From positions 372,001 through 436,000 of the forward strand of contig NZ_JAGSPA010000001.1 in the NCBI RefSeq assembly GCF_019204005.1: a stretch of 64,000 bases of DNA, given 5' to 3'. Made by a program: the position numbers and the translations under genes. Under the pieces are notes generated by a model. The model was not told the DNA's origin. It saw only the letters and a program-made list of their open reading frames with translations, and made no database searches. How positions within the stretch are numbered: the stretch's first letter is position 1; each line of letters opens with the position of its first letter. Below are positions 37,283 to 46,801 of this stretch, in pieces. The stretch comes from Pacificimonas pallii. GTDB taxonomy: Bacteria > Pseudomonadota > Alphaproteobacteria > Sphingomonadales > Sphingomonadaceae.

Positions 37283-38149
37283 TCATAACGCGAACTTCCT
37301 GATAAATGCATGAACGGCGGGCGCGATGTCCGCGCGCTGCAGCGCAAGGTCGATGGTCGCGTTGACGAAGCCCGCTTTGTCGCCGCAATCGTGCCGTGTC
37401 CCCTCGAAGGTAAAGGCATGGAATGGCTGCCTGCCGATCATCGCCGCCATCGCATCGGTCAGCTGGATTTCCCCGCCCGCGCCCACGCCCTGCGTCGCCA
37501 GCAATGTCATGACTTCCGGTTGCAGGATATAGCGCCCGGGCAGCATCAGGCTGGACGGCGCATCCTTGGGGTCCGGTTTTTCGACCAGGCCCTTCACTTC
37601 GGTCAGCGCCCCCCTGGTCTCGCCCGGGTCGACGATACCGTATTTCCGGGTCTCCTCGCGCGCGACCTCCAGTGCGCAGACGACATTGCCGCCGACCTCT
37701 TCATAGGCGGCCATCATCTGCTTCAGGCAGCCCGGCTCGCCGACCAGCAGTTCGTCGGGCAGCAGCACGGCGAACGGCTCGCTGCCCACCACGCTGCGCG
37801 CGCACCAGACGGCATGGCCCAGGCCCAGCGGCTCCTGCTGCCGCACGTAAGCGATCCGCCCCGGTCCCAGGCGCGAACCGGACAGCGCCGACTTGTCCTT
37901 GCCGCGCGCGTCCATCGTCGCCTCCAGCTCATAGGCGATGTCGAAATGATCCTCGATGGAGGATTTGCCGCGCCCGGTGACGAACACGATCTGCTCGATC
38001 CCCGCCTCCAGCGCTTCATCAACGGCATATTGGATGAGCGGCCGGTCAACGACGGGCAGCATCTCCTTGGGGATCGCCTTGGTCGCGGGCAGAAAGCGGG
38101 TGCCGAGCCCGGCAACGGGAAATACGGCGGTGCGCACGGGGCGGGGCAT
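37283..38149 (-). CDS. galU: UTP-glucose-1-phosphate uridylyltransferase
   Basis: A 288-residue nucleotidyltransferase making UDP-glucose. It has FPVAGLGTRFLPATKAIPKEML at the N-terminus, VTGRGKSSIEDHFD, RQQEPLGLGHAVWCA and the late GEIQLTDAM. The start at 38149 (MPRPVRTAVFPVAG) is preferred over the upstream in-frame ATG, which would add residues not found in relatives. UDP-glucose feeds GalE and polysaccharide synthesis. Confidence 0.95.
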   Translation of the reverse strand: MPRPVRTAVFPVAGLGTRFLPATKAIPKEMLPVVDRPLIQYAVDEALEAGIEQIVFVTGRGKSSIEDHFDIAYELEATMDARGKDKSALSGSRLGPGRIAYVRQQEPLGLGHAVWCARSVVGSEPFAVLLPDELLVGEPGCLKQMMAAYEEVGGNVVCALEVAREETRKYGIVDPGETRGALTEVKGLVEKPDPKDAPSSLMLPGRYILQPEVMTLLATQGVGAGGEIQLTDAMAAMIGRQPFHAFTFEGTRHDCGDKAGFVNATIDLALQRADIAPAVHAFIRKFAL

Positions 38150-38219
38150 AATTCGGTCTCTCCAGAACGGCTCGCAAAGGCCCCTCATAGCCGCGAATAT
38201 GCGGCGAAAATACGCCTAA

Positions 38220-38789
38220 CTATCCCGCGCCGGGCGTATCGTCCGGCAGCCCGCCCGGCTCGTCCCATTCGCGCGGGCCGCTGACACGCCACAATTCCCG
38301 GCCGCCTTCATCATACATGATCGTCAGCGGCAGGCCGACCGCGCCATATGCCCGCGACAGCGCCGCATCCTCATCGGTCAGAACGGTCAGCCGGTCCATT
38401 TCGGTCCGCGCGACAAAGCCGCTGATCTTTTCCCAGCCGCCAATGTCCTGGCTGACCGCGACGACGTTCAGCGCATAGCCCTTCTGCGCCGCCAGCCGGT
38501 TCAGCGCGGGCAGTTCGGCAACGCACGGCGCGCACCACGTCGCCCACAGGTTCACCAATGTCGGCGTGCCCACAAAACTGGTCAGCGCGGCGGGCCCGCC
38601 GCTTTTCCTGAGGAGGGTCGCATCGGGCGCCGTCTCCCCCGCCCGCGAATAGTCGGGCTCGCCGGCCGGCACACCCGGCCTGTCCGTCACGGCTTGCGGC
38701 GCCCCGGCCGGGGCACTATCCGCGATGGGAGCGTCACAGGCCGCCATGCTGACCAGCCCGGCCAGAATCAGGAAAGTCGTCCGTGTCAT
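38220..38789 (-). CDS. TlpA-like thioredoxin-fold lipoprotein
   Basis: A 189-residue thiol-disulfide protein anchored as a lipoprotein (lipobox SMAAC). After a Pro/Ala-rich linker the thioredoxin fold has the active site [17 protein letters not shown] and the cis-Pro loop [10 protein letters not shown]. It likely keeps periplasmic thiols reduced, for example in cytochrome assembly. Its ATG overlaps the ATG of the divergent argH gene by two bases (CATG, 38787-38790), and GGAGG lies inside argH. Confidence 0.9.
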   Translation of the reverse strand: MTRTTFLILAGLVSMAACDAPIADSAPAGAPQAVTDRPGVPAGEPDYSRAGETAPDATLLRKSGGPAALTSFVGTPTLVNLWATWCAPCVAELPALNRLAAQKGYALNVVAVSQDIGGWEKISGFVARTEMDRLTVLTDEDAALSRAYGAVGLPLTIMYDEGGRELWRVSGPREWDEPGGLPDDTPGAG

Positions 38790-40173
38790 GTCCGATACCT
38801 CCAACAAGATGTGGGGCGGCCGGTTCGCCGCCGGTCCGTCCGCCGTCATGCAGGAGATTAATGCCTCAATCGGCGTGGACAAGCGCATGTGGCAAGAAGA
38901 CATCATGGGCAGCCGCGCGCACGCCGCCATGCTGGCCGCGACAGGCATCCTGTCCGCGGACGACGTCGCCGCCATCGACGCCGGCCTTGCCGAGATCGCC
39001 GGGGAGTGGTCCGCCGGCCCGATCGAGGAGGACCTCGCGCTCGAGGACATCCACATGCATGTCGAGGCCCGCCTGAGGGAAAAAATCGGCGAGGCGGCTG
39101 GCCGCCTGCACACCGCGCGGTCCCGCAACGATCAGGTCGCCACCGACCTGCGCCTGTGGGTCAGGGGCGCCATTGACCGTCTGGATCAGGGCCTTGCCGC
39201 GTTCCAGCGCGCGCTTCTGGTCCGCGCCGAGGAACATGCGGCCAGCGTCATGCCCGGCTTCACGCATTTGCAGTCGGCGCAGCCCGTCACGCTCGGCCAT
39301 CATCTGATGGCCTATGTCGAAATGGCGCAGCGCGACCGCGGGCGTCTGGCGGACGCGCGCAAGCGCCTCAACAAAAGCCCGCTCGGCGCCGCCGCGCTGG
39401 CGGGCACCGGCTTCCCCATCGACCGCGACATGACGGCAAGGGCGCTCGGGTTCGACGCGCCCTGCGCCAACAGTCTCGATGCCGTCAGCGACCGGGACTT
39501 CGCCCTCGAATTCCTGACTTCCTGCATGCAGGCGGGCCTGCATCTTTCCCGTCTGGCCGAGGAAGTCGTCATCTGGGCATCGCAGCCCTGGGGGTTCGTC
39601 AAGCTGCCGGACGCCTATTCCACCGGCAGTTCGATCATGCCGCAAAAACGCAACCCCGATGCCGCCGAGCTTGTCCGCGCGAAATCCGGCCTGTTCCTCG
39701 GCGCGCTCACCCGCCTCGCCACCGTGATGAAGGGGCTTCCGCTCGCTTATTCAAAGGATATGCAGGAGGACAAGACGCCCGTGTTCGATGCCTATGACAC
39801 GCTCGCGCTTTCCCTTGCCGCGATGACGGGCATGATCGAGGGGCTTGGCTTTCACACCGATCGCATGAAGGCGGCGGCGGCAGGCGGGCACTCGACCGCC
39901 ACGGACCTTGCCGACTGGCTGGTCCGCGAAGCGGGCGTCCCGTTCCGCGACGCGCATCACATCACCGGCCGCGCCGTCGCCCTGGCGGAGACGCGCGGAT
40001 GCCTGCTCGCCGACCTTGCCATTGACGACCTGACGGCCATCGATGCGCGCATTGGTCCTGGTGTTTTCGACGTCCTGACGGTGGACGCATCGGTCGCCAG
40101 CCGTAAGAGTTTCGGCGGCACGGCGCCGGATCAGGTCCGCGCGCGCATCGCGGCCATGAGGGCAGAGATATGA
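38788..40173 (+). CDS. argH: Argininosuccinate lyase
   Basis: A 461-residue fumarase-superfamily enzyme, last step of arginine synthesis, releasing fumarate and arginine. [10 protein letters not shown] near the N-terminus, [13 protein letters not shown] and the signature [12 protein letters not shown] are intact. The start at 38788 gives the family-typical N-terminus and overlaps the start codon of the divergent tlpA-like gene. The stop overlaps the next gene by 4 nt. Confidence 0.97.
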   Translation: MSDTSNKMWGGRFAAGPSAVMQEINASIGVDKRMWQEDIMGSRAHAAMLAATGILSADDVAAIDAGLAEIAGEWSAGPIEEDLALEDIHMHVEARLREKIGEAAGRLHTARSRNDQVATDLRLWVRGAIDRLDQGLAAFQRALLVRAEEHAASVMPGFTHLQSAQPVTLGHHLMAYVEMAQRDRGRLADARKRLNKSPLGAAALAGTGFPIDRDMTARALGFDAPCANSLDAVSDRDFALEFLTSCMQAGLHLSRLAEEVVIWASQPWGFVKLPDAYSTGSSIMPQKRNPDAAELVRAKSGLFLGALTRLATVMKGLPLAYSKDMQEDKTPVFDAYDTLALSLAAMTGMIEGLGFHTDRMKAAAAGGHSTATDLADWLVREAGVPFRDAHHITGRAVALAETRGCLLADLAIDDLTAIDARIGPGVFDVLTVDASVASRKSFGGTAPDQVRARIAAMRAEI

Positions 40174-40439
40174 CAGGCGGGGATCGGTACATAATGATAA
40201 ATCCGGCACGAACAGCGGCGGTCGCCGCTGCCCTTGCGCTGGCCGCATGCGGTTCCGCAGGCCCGCTGAAATGGCCGGAAGGCGGCCCGCCGCCGCCAAA
40301 GACCGGTACGGAAACGGCCGCGACGCCCACAGAGATGCTCGATCCGCCGCCGCAGGCCGCGCCCGTGCGCGTCGATGATCCGGTGCGGAGCGGCAAGCCG
40401 CGGTCGGAAGACCCCTTTGATTTGCCGCCCGGCGGCTGA
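40170..40439 (+). CDS. lptM: LptM-type small lipoprotein
   Basis: An 89-residue proline-rich lipoprotein. The signal peptide ends ALAAC and the mature N-terminus [15 protein letters not shown] fits the C-G-x-x-G-P-L-x-x-P motif of LptM (YifL). LptM binds the LptDE complex and helps its disulfide maturation for LPS export. It lies between argH and lysA, the place it commonly has in proteobacteria. The start may be 40170, overlapping the argH stop, or the in-frame ATG at 40194. Confidence 0.8.
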   Translation: MTGGDRYIMINPARTAAVAAALALAACGSAGPLKWPEGGPPPPKTGTETAATPTEMLDPPPQAAPVRVDDPVRSGKPRSEDPFDLPPGG

Positions 40440-40451
40440 GGACACACCCAT

Positions 40452-41738
40452 ATGGACCATTTTCAATATCGTGACGGCGTTCTTCACGCCGAGGATGTCA
40501 GCCTGGAAGCGCTGGCAGCCGAGGTCGGCACGCCGTTCTACTGCTATTCCACCGCCACGCTCGAGCGCCATTTCGATGTCTTTCAAAAGGCGGTCTCACC
40601 CCCCATAGCGGGCGGGACCGCACCGCTGATCGCCTATGCGGTGAAGGCCAATCCCAACCAGGCCGTGATCGCCACACTCGCCCGGAAAGGCGCGGGCGCG
40701 GATGTCGTCTCCGTCGGCGAGCTGAAGCGCGCCCTGGCCGCCGGTATCCCCGCCAGCCGCATCGTCTTTTCCGGCGTCGGCAAGACCCGCGAAGAAATGC
40801 AGGCGGCCCTTGCCGAGGACATTTTCCAGTTCAATGTGGAATCGCATGCGGAGGCGGAGCTGCTTTCCGAAACCGCCGCCGCCATGGGAAAGGTCGCCAA
40901 GGTCGCGTTCCGCGTGAATCCGGACGTGGACGCGGGCACGCACGCCAAAATCTCCACGGGCCGGGCAGAGAACAAATTCGGCATTGCCATCGACACCGCC
41001 CCTGCCGCCTTCGCCCGCGCGAAGACGCTGCCGGGTATCGAGGCGGTCGGCGTCGCCGTCCATATCGGCAGCCAGCTGACCGACCTCGCCCCGCTTGAGC
41101 GGGCCTTCACCCGCGTCGGCGAGCTGATCGCGAACCTGCGCGCGGGCGGCCACGCCATCTCGCGCGCCGACCTTGGCGGCGGCCTTGGCGTCCCCTATCT
41201 CTCCGATCAGCCCGACCCGCCCAGCCCGGCATCATATGGCGAAATGATGGCGCGCGTCACGAAAGACTGGGACGTGTGCCTGACCTTCGAGCCTGGGCGG
41301 CTGATCACCGGCAATGCCGGTATCCTCGTCAGCCGCGTGGTCCGGCTGAAAGAGGGCAAGGAACGCTGCTTCGTGATCATCGATGCCGCCATGAACGACC
41401 TGATACGGCCCAGCCTCTATGACGCCTGGCATGACATTCAGGCGGTGCGGCCGCGCGGGAATGAACAGATGCGGGCCGATGTCGTCGGCCCGGTATGCGA
41501 AACCGGCGATACCTTCGCGGAACAGCGCGACATGGCGCGGCTCGAAGCCGGCGATCTGATGGTGTTCCGCACCGCGGGCGCCTACAGTGCCACCATGGCC
41601 AACAGCTATAATAGCCGCCTGCTGACGCCCGAAGTCATGGTATCCGGCGATCGCTGGGCGCAGATCCGGGCACGGCCGACATATGAGCAGCTGATCGCGC
41701 AGGACACTGTGCCCGACTGGCTGAATCAGGAGGAATAG
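40452..41738 (+). CDS. lysA: Diaminopimelate decarboxylase
   Basis: A 428-residue PLP enzyme making lysine from meso-diaminopimelate. The PLP lysine is in IAYAVKANPN, the glycine-rich DLGGGLGVPY binds the cofactor phosphate, and GPVCETGDTFAEQR holds the catalytic Cys and Glu of the barrel partner. The length is normal. It follows lptM by 12 nt. Confidence 0.97.
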   Translation: MDHFQYRDGVLHAEDVSLEALAAEVGTPFYCYSTATLERHFDVFQKAVSPPIAGGTAPLIAYAVKANPNQAVIATLARKGAGADVVSVGELKRALAAGIPASRIVFSGVGKTREEMQAALAEDIFQFNVESHAEAELLSETAAAMGKVAKVAFRVNPDVDAGTHAKISTGRAENKFGIAIDTAPAAFARAKTLPGIEAVGVAVHIGSQLTDLAPLERAFTRVGELIANLRAGGHAISRADLGGGLGVPYLSDQPDPPSPASYGEMMARVTKDWDVCLTFEPGRLITGNAGILVSRVVRLKEGKERCFVIIDAAMNDLIRPSLYDAWHDIQAVRPRGNEQMRADVVGPVCETGDTFAEQRDMARLEAGDLMVFRTAGAYSATMANSYNSRLLTPEVMVSGDRWAQIRARPTYEQLIAQDTVPDWLNQEE

Positions 41739-41745
41739 ACGAACC

Positions 41746-44121
41746 ATGACCGCCCAGCCGCAGCATGGCGGTTTGACATTGGCGGCCATCAACCGGCTGC
41801 CGCTGGCGGGCGCGCTCATCTGGCTGGAACGCGGGCTGGCCGCCGAGCTTGGCTGGGTGCTCACGGCATGGACCGCATTTTTCGCCTTCAGCCTGATGGG
41901 CATGGCGGATATTCTGCCCGGCCAGATACGCCTTGCCATCTATGCGTGTCTGATCGTCGGCAGCATCGCCGCCCTGATCCGCTACACTGTGCGTGCGCCG
42001 CTGCCGCGCCGCGGTCAGATCCTCGCCCGGCTGGAAACAGGCGGGGCGCTGCCGCGCGGCACGATCAGTTTCACCGACTCCCGGCCCGCCGCGCTTGACG
42101 GCGATGTGGCGGAGGCGCTGTGGCGACGCGCACGCGCCGACGCGCTGGCGAAAAAGCCGCGTATCGGCCTGCCGCGACTCGCGCTTCCGCCCGCTTTGCT
42201 CATCGCCCTCATCAGCGCCGCGGTGCTGCTTTTCGCGGGCATCGCGGTGGCGGGCCGGGACGCCCCCGAACGCCTCGCCGCCGGTTTGTCGCCTTATGCC
42301 GTCCCTGCGGGGGATTTCACGTTCCAGCTTGAGATCACGCCGCCCGATCACGCCGTCATCCCGCCGCGCGCGGTGACCATCGCCGGCGATACGCGCACCG
42401 CATTCGATATGCTGGCGGGGGGACGCATGGACCTCGTGACCGCCCATGACGTGTCTCTCGTGAGCCCGCGCGGGCGGCGTCACGGCAAGAGCGTCCGGCC
42501 CGCGCGCGGCGGCATCTGGCGTATCGAGGCGCAGGGCCGCGCGCTTGCCGAGATCGACATCTCCCTTGCCGCCGACGGCATCCCGGAAATCCGCTTCGAG
42601 GGCAGCCCGGTGCAGACATCCACAGGCGCGCTCAGGCTGGGTTACCGCCTTACCGATGATCATGGTGCGTCCAGCCTGTTCCTGCGCGTCGAAGGCGGCG
42701 GGGCACCGGTGCGGCTGGTCGATCTTGAAACGCTGGTCCCGGCGGGCAGCGGCCAGCTGTTCGCGGACCTGACGTCCGACGTGCGCGCGGGCGCAGAGGC
42801 GCGGTTGACGCTGATCGCGCGCGATGGTGCGGGCAATGAGGGGCGTTCCCGGCCCCTTCTCGTGACGCTCCCCCTTCGCGCCTTCACCAATGATGTCGCG
42901 GCGCAGATCATCGCGATCCGCAAGGCGCTGCTGGAGGGCGCGGATCGCAATGGCGTGGTCGAAGACCTTGCCGTCATCGCCGCCAGCCCGGACCGGTTCG
43001 ATGACCGGTTCGACACCTTTGCGGGCCTGCGCGCGGCATCGTGGCGCCTGCTGCGCGGGCGTGAGGCGCAGCGCCGCGCCGAAGCCGCACGGATCCTCTG
43101 GGATACGGCGCTCGACCTTGAAGACGGCGGGGCCAGCCGCGCGATGGATGACCTGCGCGCCGTCCTCGACCGGTTGATGCGGGAAGCCGGGTCCGCCGAT
43201 GATTCATCCCTCGCCGCCCTGATGGCACAGCTGGAAAGCGCCATGGGGGACTATATCCAGCGCCAGATCGAGGCCGCGCTCGCCAATGGCGAACTTCCGT
43301 CCGCCGAGGCGCTGCGGGACATGTCCGGGCAGATGACAGGCGCGGACATGAATATGGACGTGGACATGAATTTCCTCGGTGCCATGATGGCCGACCTGAA
43401 GGACCGGCTCGCCGCGGGCGATACCGAGGGCGCGATGCAGGCGCTTGCCAATGTGCGCAGCCTGATGGAATCGCTTCAGTTCGGCCCGGCCGCGCCCGAC
43501 CCCGAAGCGCAGAGGCGCGCCGAACAGGCCCGCGCGCTGGCGAATGACATGCAGGCGCTGCGTGACGCACAGGCCGACCTTCGCGACGAAACCCTGGCGG
43601 AGGCGGTGCGCCAGCAGCTCCGCGGCGGCGACGCGCCGCTTGACGATCTCGCGCGCGGGCAGGACGCCATTGGCGGCCGGCTGGACGAACTGCGTGCGCA
43701 GCTGGGCGATCTCGGCGCGGCTGTCCCGGCCGAACTCGATGAAACCCTGGATGAGGCGCGCGCGGCCATGCGCGCGGCGGCCGATGCGCTCGCACGCGGC
43801 GGAAATCCCATCGCGGCTGCGCAGGCGCAGACCCTCGCGCTTGAAAAATTATCGCAGGCCGGTCAGCAGGCCGATGCCGCCGCGCAGGCCATGGCGCAGG
43901 CGGCGGCGGGCGGCCAGATGCAGCCGGGCGGTTCGGGCAGCGGGCTGGACCCGCTCGGCAGGCCCGGCCGCGGTTTCGGCCAGGGCGAAGTCACGCTGCC
44001 CGACGAAAATGAACTACGCCGCGTGCAGGAACTGCGCGCGCTGATCGAGGAACGTGCCGCCGACCCGGCACGCAGCGCTGCCGAACGGGCCTATTATCTG
44101 CGCCTGCTGAAGCGCTTCTGA
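41746..44121 (+). CDS. DUF4175 family membrane protein (TIGR02302 type)
   Basis: A 791-residue protein. Two or three hydrophobic segments lie near the N-terminus (LTAWTAFFAFSLMG, IYACLIVGSIAALIRY) and another around residues 145-170 (LALPPALLIALISAAVLLFAGI), followed by a beta-rich periplasmic part and a long C-terminal alanine/glutamine-rich helical region, likely coiled coil. The final GRPGRGFGQGEVTLPDE and LPDENELRRVQELR motif is typical. The family is restricted to alphaproteobacteria and sits after lysA in many of them. Its function is unknown. Confidence 0.85.
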   Translation: MTAQPQHGGLTLAAINRLPLAGALIWLERGLAAELGWVLTAWTAFFAFSLMGMADILPGQIRLAIYACLIVGSIAALIRYTVRAPLPRRGQILARLETGGALPRGTISFTDSRPAALDGDVAEALWRRARADALAKKPRIGLPRLALPPALLIALISAAVLLFAGIAVAGRDAPERLAAGLSPYAVPAGDFTFQLEITPPDHAVIPPRAVTIAGDTRTAFDMLAGGRMDLVTAHDVSLVSPRGRRHGKSVRPARGGIWRIEAQGRALAEIDISLAADGIPEIRFEGSPVQTSTGALRLGYRLTDDHGASSLFLRVEGGGAPVRLVDLETLVPAGSGQLFADLTSDVRAGAEARLTLIARDGAGNEGRSRPLLVTLPLRAFTNDVAAQIIAIRKALLEGADRNGVVEDLAVIAASPDRFDDRFDTFAGLRAASWRLLRGREAQRRAEAARILWDTALDLEDGGASRAMDDLRAVLDRLMREAGSADDSSLAALMAQLESAMGDYIQRQIEAALANGELPSAEALRDMSGQMTGADMNMDVDMNFLGAMMADLKDRLAAGDTEGAMQALANVRSLMESLQFGPAAPDPEAQRRAEQARALANDMQALRDAQADLRDETLAEAVRQQLRGGDAPLDDLARGQDAIGGRLDELRAQLGDLGAAVPAELDETLDEARAAMRAAADALARGGNPIAAAQAQTLALEKLSQAGQQADAAAQAMAQAAAGGQMQPGGSGSGLDPLGRPGRGFGQGEVTLPDENELRRVQELRALIEERAADPARSAAERAYYLRLLKRF

Positions 44122-44247
44122 CGGCCCTCACATAGGGCGGCGACAGCGCCCGCGCGGGCAAGCGGCCCGCATGGAATTATCGCCGCGCCATGTGCGGGAT
44201 CGCCGCATCTTTTTTGGAAAAAAGCGCTTGCAGCGACGCGAACGCGT

Positions 44248-44295
44248 CTACTAGGGATAGGTGCTGGGATGTGGACGTGCTACTAGGGATGGTGT
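44248..44295 (+). promoter_or_regulatory. Paired NrdR-box-like repeats before nrdA
   Basis: CTACTAGGGATAGGTG (44248-44263) and CTACTAGGGATGGTGT (44280-44295) are direct repeats 32 bp apart, three helical turns. NrdR boxes usually occur as two imperfect 16-bp palindromes with this spacing in front of ribonucleotide reductase genes. The 44122-44552 gap also contains a GC-rich palindromic stretch just after DUF4175 but no gene. Confidence 0.5.
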
Positions 44296-44552
44296 GATTT
44301 CCGGCCTGCGGGCGGATGACGCTCTATCTGTCTCCATGGCAAATTCCGCCCGGATATGGGCTTCTGGCCTGTGAAGAATGGGGATTGTGGGGATAACTTC
44401 CGAAACCCTCTCGCACAGGCCCGAAGTGGTGGTTAGCGTGGTCCGTTCCGGCCGTGTTTTTTTGCTTGTCGCGACTCGGTCGCGGGGCGCATGACGGACG
44501 GGAACATAAGCGGAACATTTTTAAAGATTTTAGAGGCGGGAGCGTGGCAGTC

Positions 44553-46430
44553 ATGGATTTCAGTAATGTCGATTCGGAACTTTCGGATGCAAATGCGGAC
44601 ATGGTCAGCGAATCGAAACGTGTCCATGAACCCCGCTTTCCCATCAGGATCGACAAGTCGCGCGATGCGAAGCTGACCGTCTTTGGCAGGGAAACGCTGG
44701 AGGACCGCTATCTGCTGCCCGGCGAAGGCCCGCAGGACCTGTTCGCCCGCGTTGCCGCCGCCTATGCCGACGATGCGGGCCATGCCCAGCGGCTGTACGA
44801 TGCGATCTCGAACCTGTGGTTCATGCCCGCCACGCCCGTCCTGTCGAACGGCGGCACCGGCCGCGGCCTGCCCATCTCCTGCTACCTCAACAGCGTTTCG
44901 GACAGTCTGAACGGCATTGTCGACACCTGGAACGAGAATGTCTGGCTGGCGTCGAAGGGCGGCGGCATCGGCACCTATTGGGGCAATGTGCGCGGCATCG
45001 GCGAGAGCGTCGGCCTCAACGGCAAGACCTCGGGCATCGTCCCCTTCGTGCGTGTCATGGATTCGCTCACGCTCGCGATCAGCCAGGGCAGCCTGCGCCG
45101 CGGTTCCGCCGCCTGCTATCTCGACGTCTGCCATCCGGAGATCGAGGAATTCCTCGAGATCCGCAAGCCGTCGGGCGACTTCAACCGCAAGGCGCTGAAC
45201 CTGCACCACGGCGTCAACCTGACCGACGCCTTCATGGAGGCGGTGCGCGACGGCGATGATTTCGACCTCTTGTCGCCCAAGACCGGGGAAGTCCGCGCGA
45301 CCGTCAATGCCCGCGCGCTGTTCCAGAAGATCGTCGAGACGCGTCTGGCGACCGGCGAACCCTATATGCTGTTCATCGACCGCGTGAACGAGCAGATGCC
45401 GAAGCACCAGCGCGATGCCGGCCTGAAGGTTTCCACATCCAATCTATGTTCGGAAATCACGCTCCCAACCGGCGTCGATCAATATGGCGAGGACCGCACG
45501 GCCGTCTGCTGCCTGTCGTCACTCAATCTCGACATGTGGGACGCCTGGTCGAAGGAGGACGGCTTTATCGAGGATGTCATGCGCTTCCTCGATAATGTCC
45601 TGTCCGACTATATCGAACGCGCGCCCGACGAAATGGCCCGCGCGAAATACAGCGCCGAGCGTGAGCGTTCGGTGGGCCTTGGCGTCATGGGCTATCACAG
45701 CTTCCTGCAGGAACGCTCGATCCCCTTTGAATCCGCGCTGGCCAAGTCCTGGAACCTGAAGATCTTCAAGCATATCCGCGCGCAGGCCGACACCGCATCC
45801 ATGATGCTGGCAAAGGAGCGCGGCGCCTGCCCCGACGCCGCCGACATGGGCACCATGGAACGGTTCAGCTGCAAGATGGCGATCGCGCCCACCGCGTCGA
45901 TCAGCATCATCTGCGGCGGCACCTCCGCCTGCATCGAGCCCATCCCGGCGAACATCTATACGCACAAGACGCTGTCCGGATCGTTCACAGTGAAGAACCC
46001 GCATCTTGAGGCGCTGCTCACCGAAAAGAGCATGAACGCCGAGAAAATCTGGAATTCCATCCTCGAGCGCGGCGGCAGTGTCCAGCATCTCGACTTCCTG
46101 TCGGATGATGAGAAGGCGACCTTCAAGACCGCCTTCGAAATCGACCAGCGCTGGCTCCTCGAGCTGGCCGGCGACCGCACGCCCTATATCGACCAGTCGC
46201 AGTCCCTCAACCTCTACATCCCCGCCGATGTGGAAAAATGGGACCTCCTCATGCTGCATTACCGCGCCTGGGAACTCGGCATCAAATCGCTCTATTATCT
46301 AAGGTCGAAATCGGTGCAGCGCGCCGGCTTCGTCGGCGGCGTGGAGGCGGACAACACCGCCGACGCGAAAACCATCGACCTGACCATGCCGGAAACCACG
46401 GATTATGACGAATGTCTGGCGTGTCAGTAA
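44553..46430 (+). CDS. nrdA: Class I ribonucleoside-diphosphate reductase, alpha subunit
   Basis: A 625-residue catalytic subunit that converts ribonucleotides to deoxyribonucleotides. The reducing cysteines are seen in LPISCYLNSVSDS and RTAVCCLSSLNL, the radical-site stretch in STSNLCSEITLP, and the C-terminal redox pair in DECLACQ. It lacks the N-terminal ATP-cone found in E. coli NrdA, so activity control by dATP binding there is missing; a short alphaproteobacterial type. The start at 44553 (MDFSNVDSEL) is the first good ATG; MVSESKRV is a later alternative. It probably belongs to an NrdR-controlled transcript with nrdB. Confidence 0.93.
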   Translation: MDFSNVDSELSDANADMVSESKRVHEPRFPIRIDKSRDAKLTVFGRETLEDRYLLPGEGPQDLFARVAAAYADDAGHAQRLYDAISNLWFMPATPVLSNGGTGRGLPISCYLNSVSDSLNGIVDTWNENVWLASKGGGIGTYWGNVRGIGESVGLNGKTSGIVPFVRVMDSLTLAISQGSLRRGSAACYLDVCHPEIEEFLEIRKPSGDFNRKALNLHHGVNLTDAFMEAVRDGDDFDLLSPKTGEVRATVNARALFQKIVETRLATGEPYMLFIDRVNEQMPKHQRDAGLKVSTSNLCSEITLPTGVDQYGEDRTAVCCLSSLNLDMWDAWSKEDGFIEDVMRFLDNVLSDYIERAPDEMARAKYSAERERSVGLGVMGYHSFLQERSIPFESALAKSWNLKIFKHIRAQADTASMMLAKERGACPDAADMGTMERFSCKMAIAPTASISIICGGTSACIEPIPANIYTHKTLSGSFTVKNPHLEALLTEKSMNAEKIWNSILERGGSVQHLDFLSDDEKATFKTAFEIDQRWLLELAGDRTPYIDQSQSLNLYIPADVEKWDLLMLHYRAWELGIKSLYYLRSKSVQRAGFVGGVEADNTADAKTIDLTMPETTDYDECLACQ

Positions 46431-46787
46431 ATGTTTGCGATTTTTCTGACGGGTGCAGCAGTCTGTTTTGCGCTCATATACAAGGTTGCGGTTCGGAAAG
46501 CTGACATCGCAATTCTTGGCGGCACAGGCATAATTCTTGGACTGACTGGAATTGGTACACTCATCCAGACTGTTTTCGGCTACGATACGCTATTGCGAGA
46601 TTTGGTTTGGGCATTCACATTTAGCGCTACGGACGTCTATCCTCTGGCGCTGATCTGCCTGATCCGCTCATTTTTTCGCGGCATTGGTCACAAGCTGCGC
46701 ATCGCTTACATCATCGGGTTTCTACTTATGGCTAGCCCGTTCATTCTTTTGACGATTTTCGGCGTCGCAATGACGCTCAACAGCTAG
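46431..46787 (+). CDS. Small membrane protein inserted between nrdA and nrdB
   Basis: A 118-residue hydrophobic protein with about four membrane segments (FAIFLTGAAVCFALIY, IAILGGTGIILGLTGIG, DVYPLALICLIRSFF, IIGFLLMASPFILLTIFG). Its ATG directly follows the nrdA stop (TAA-ATG), so it would be translated with nrdA. Composition is more AT-rich than the nrd genes. I recognise no family. Its presence inside the nrdA-nrdB operon is unusual and suggests a late insertion. Confidence 0.6.
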   Translation: MFAIFLTGAAVCFALIYKVAVRKADIAILGGTGIILGLTGIGTLIQTVFGYDTLLRDLVWAFTFSATDVYPLALICLIRSFFRGIGHKLRIAYIIGFLLMASPFILLTIFGVAMTLNS

Positions 46788-46801
46788 GCAGGAGACTCGC
46801 T

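Noticed and set aside
41635-42663. A 342-codon minus-strand frame over the lysA/DUF4175 junction
   Set aside because: Composition (Arg, Gly, His rich) is that of an antisense frame, and it crosses two well-supported genes.
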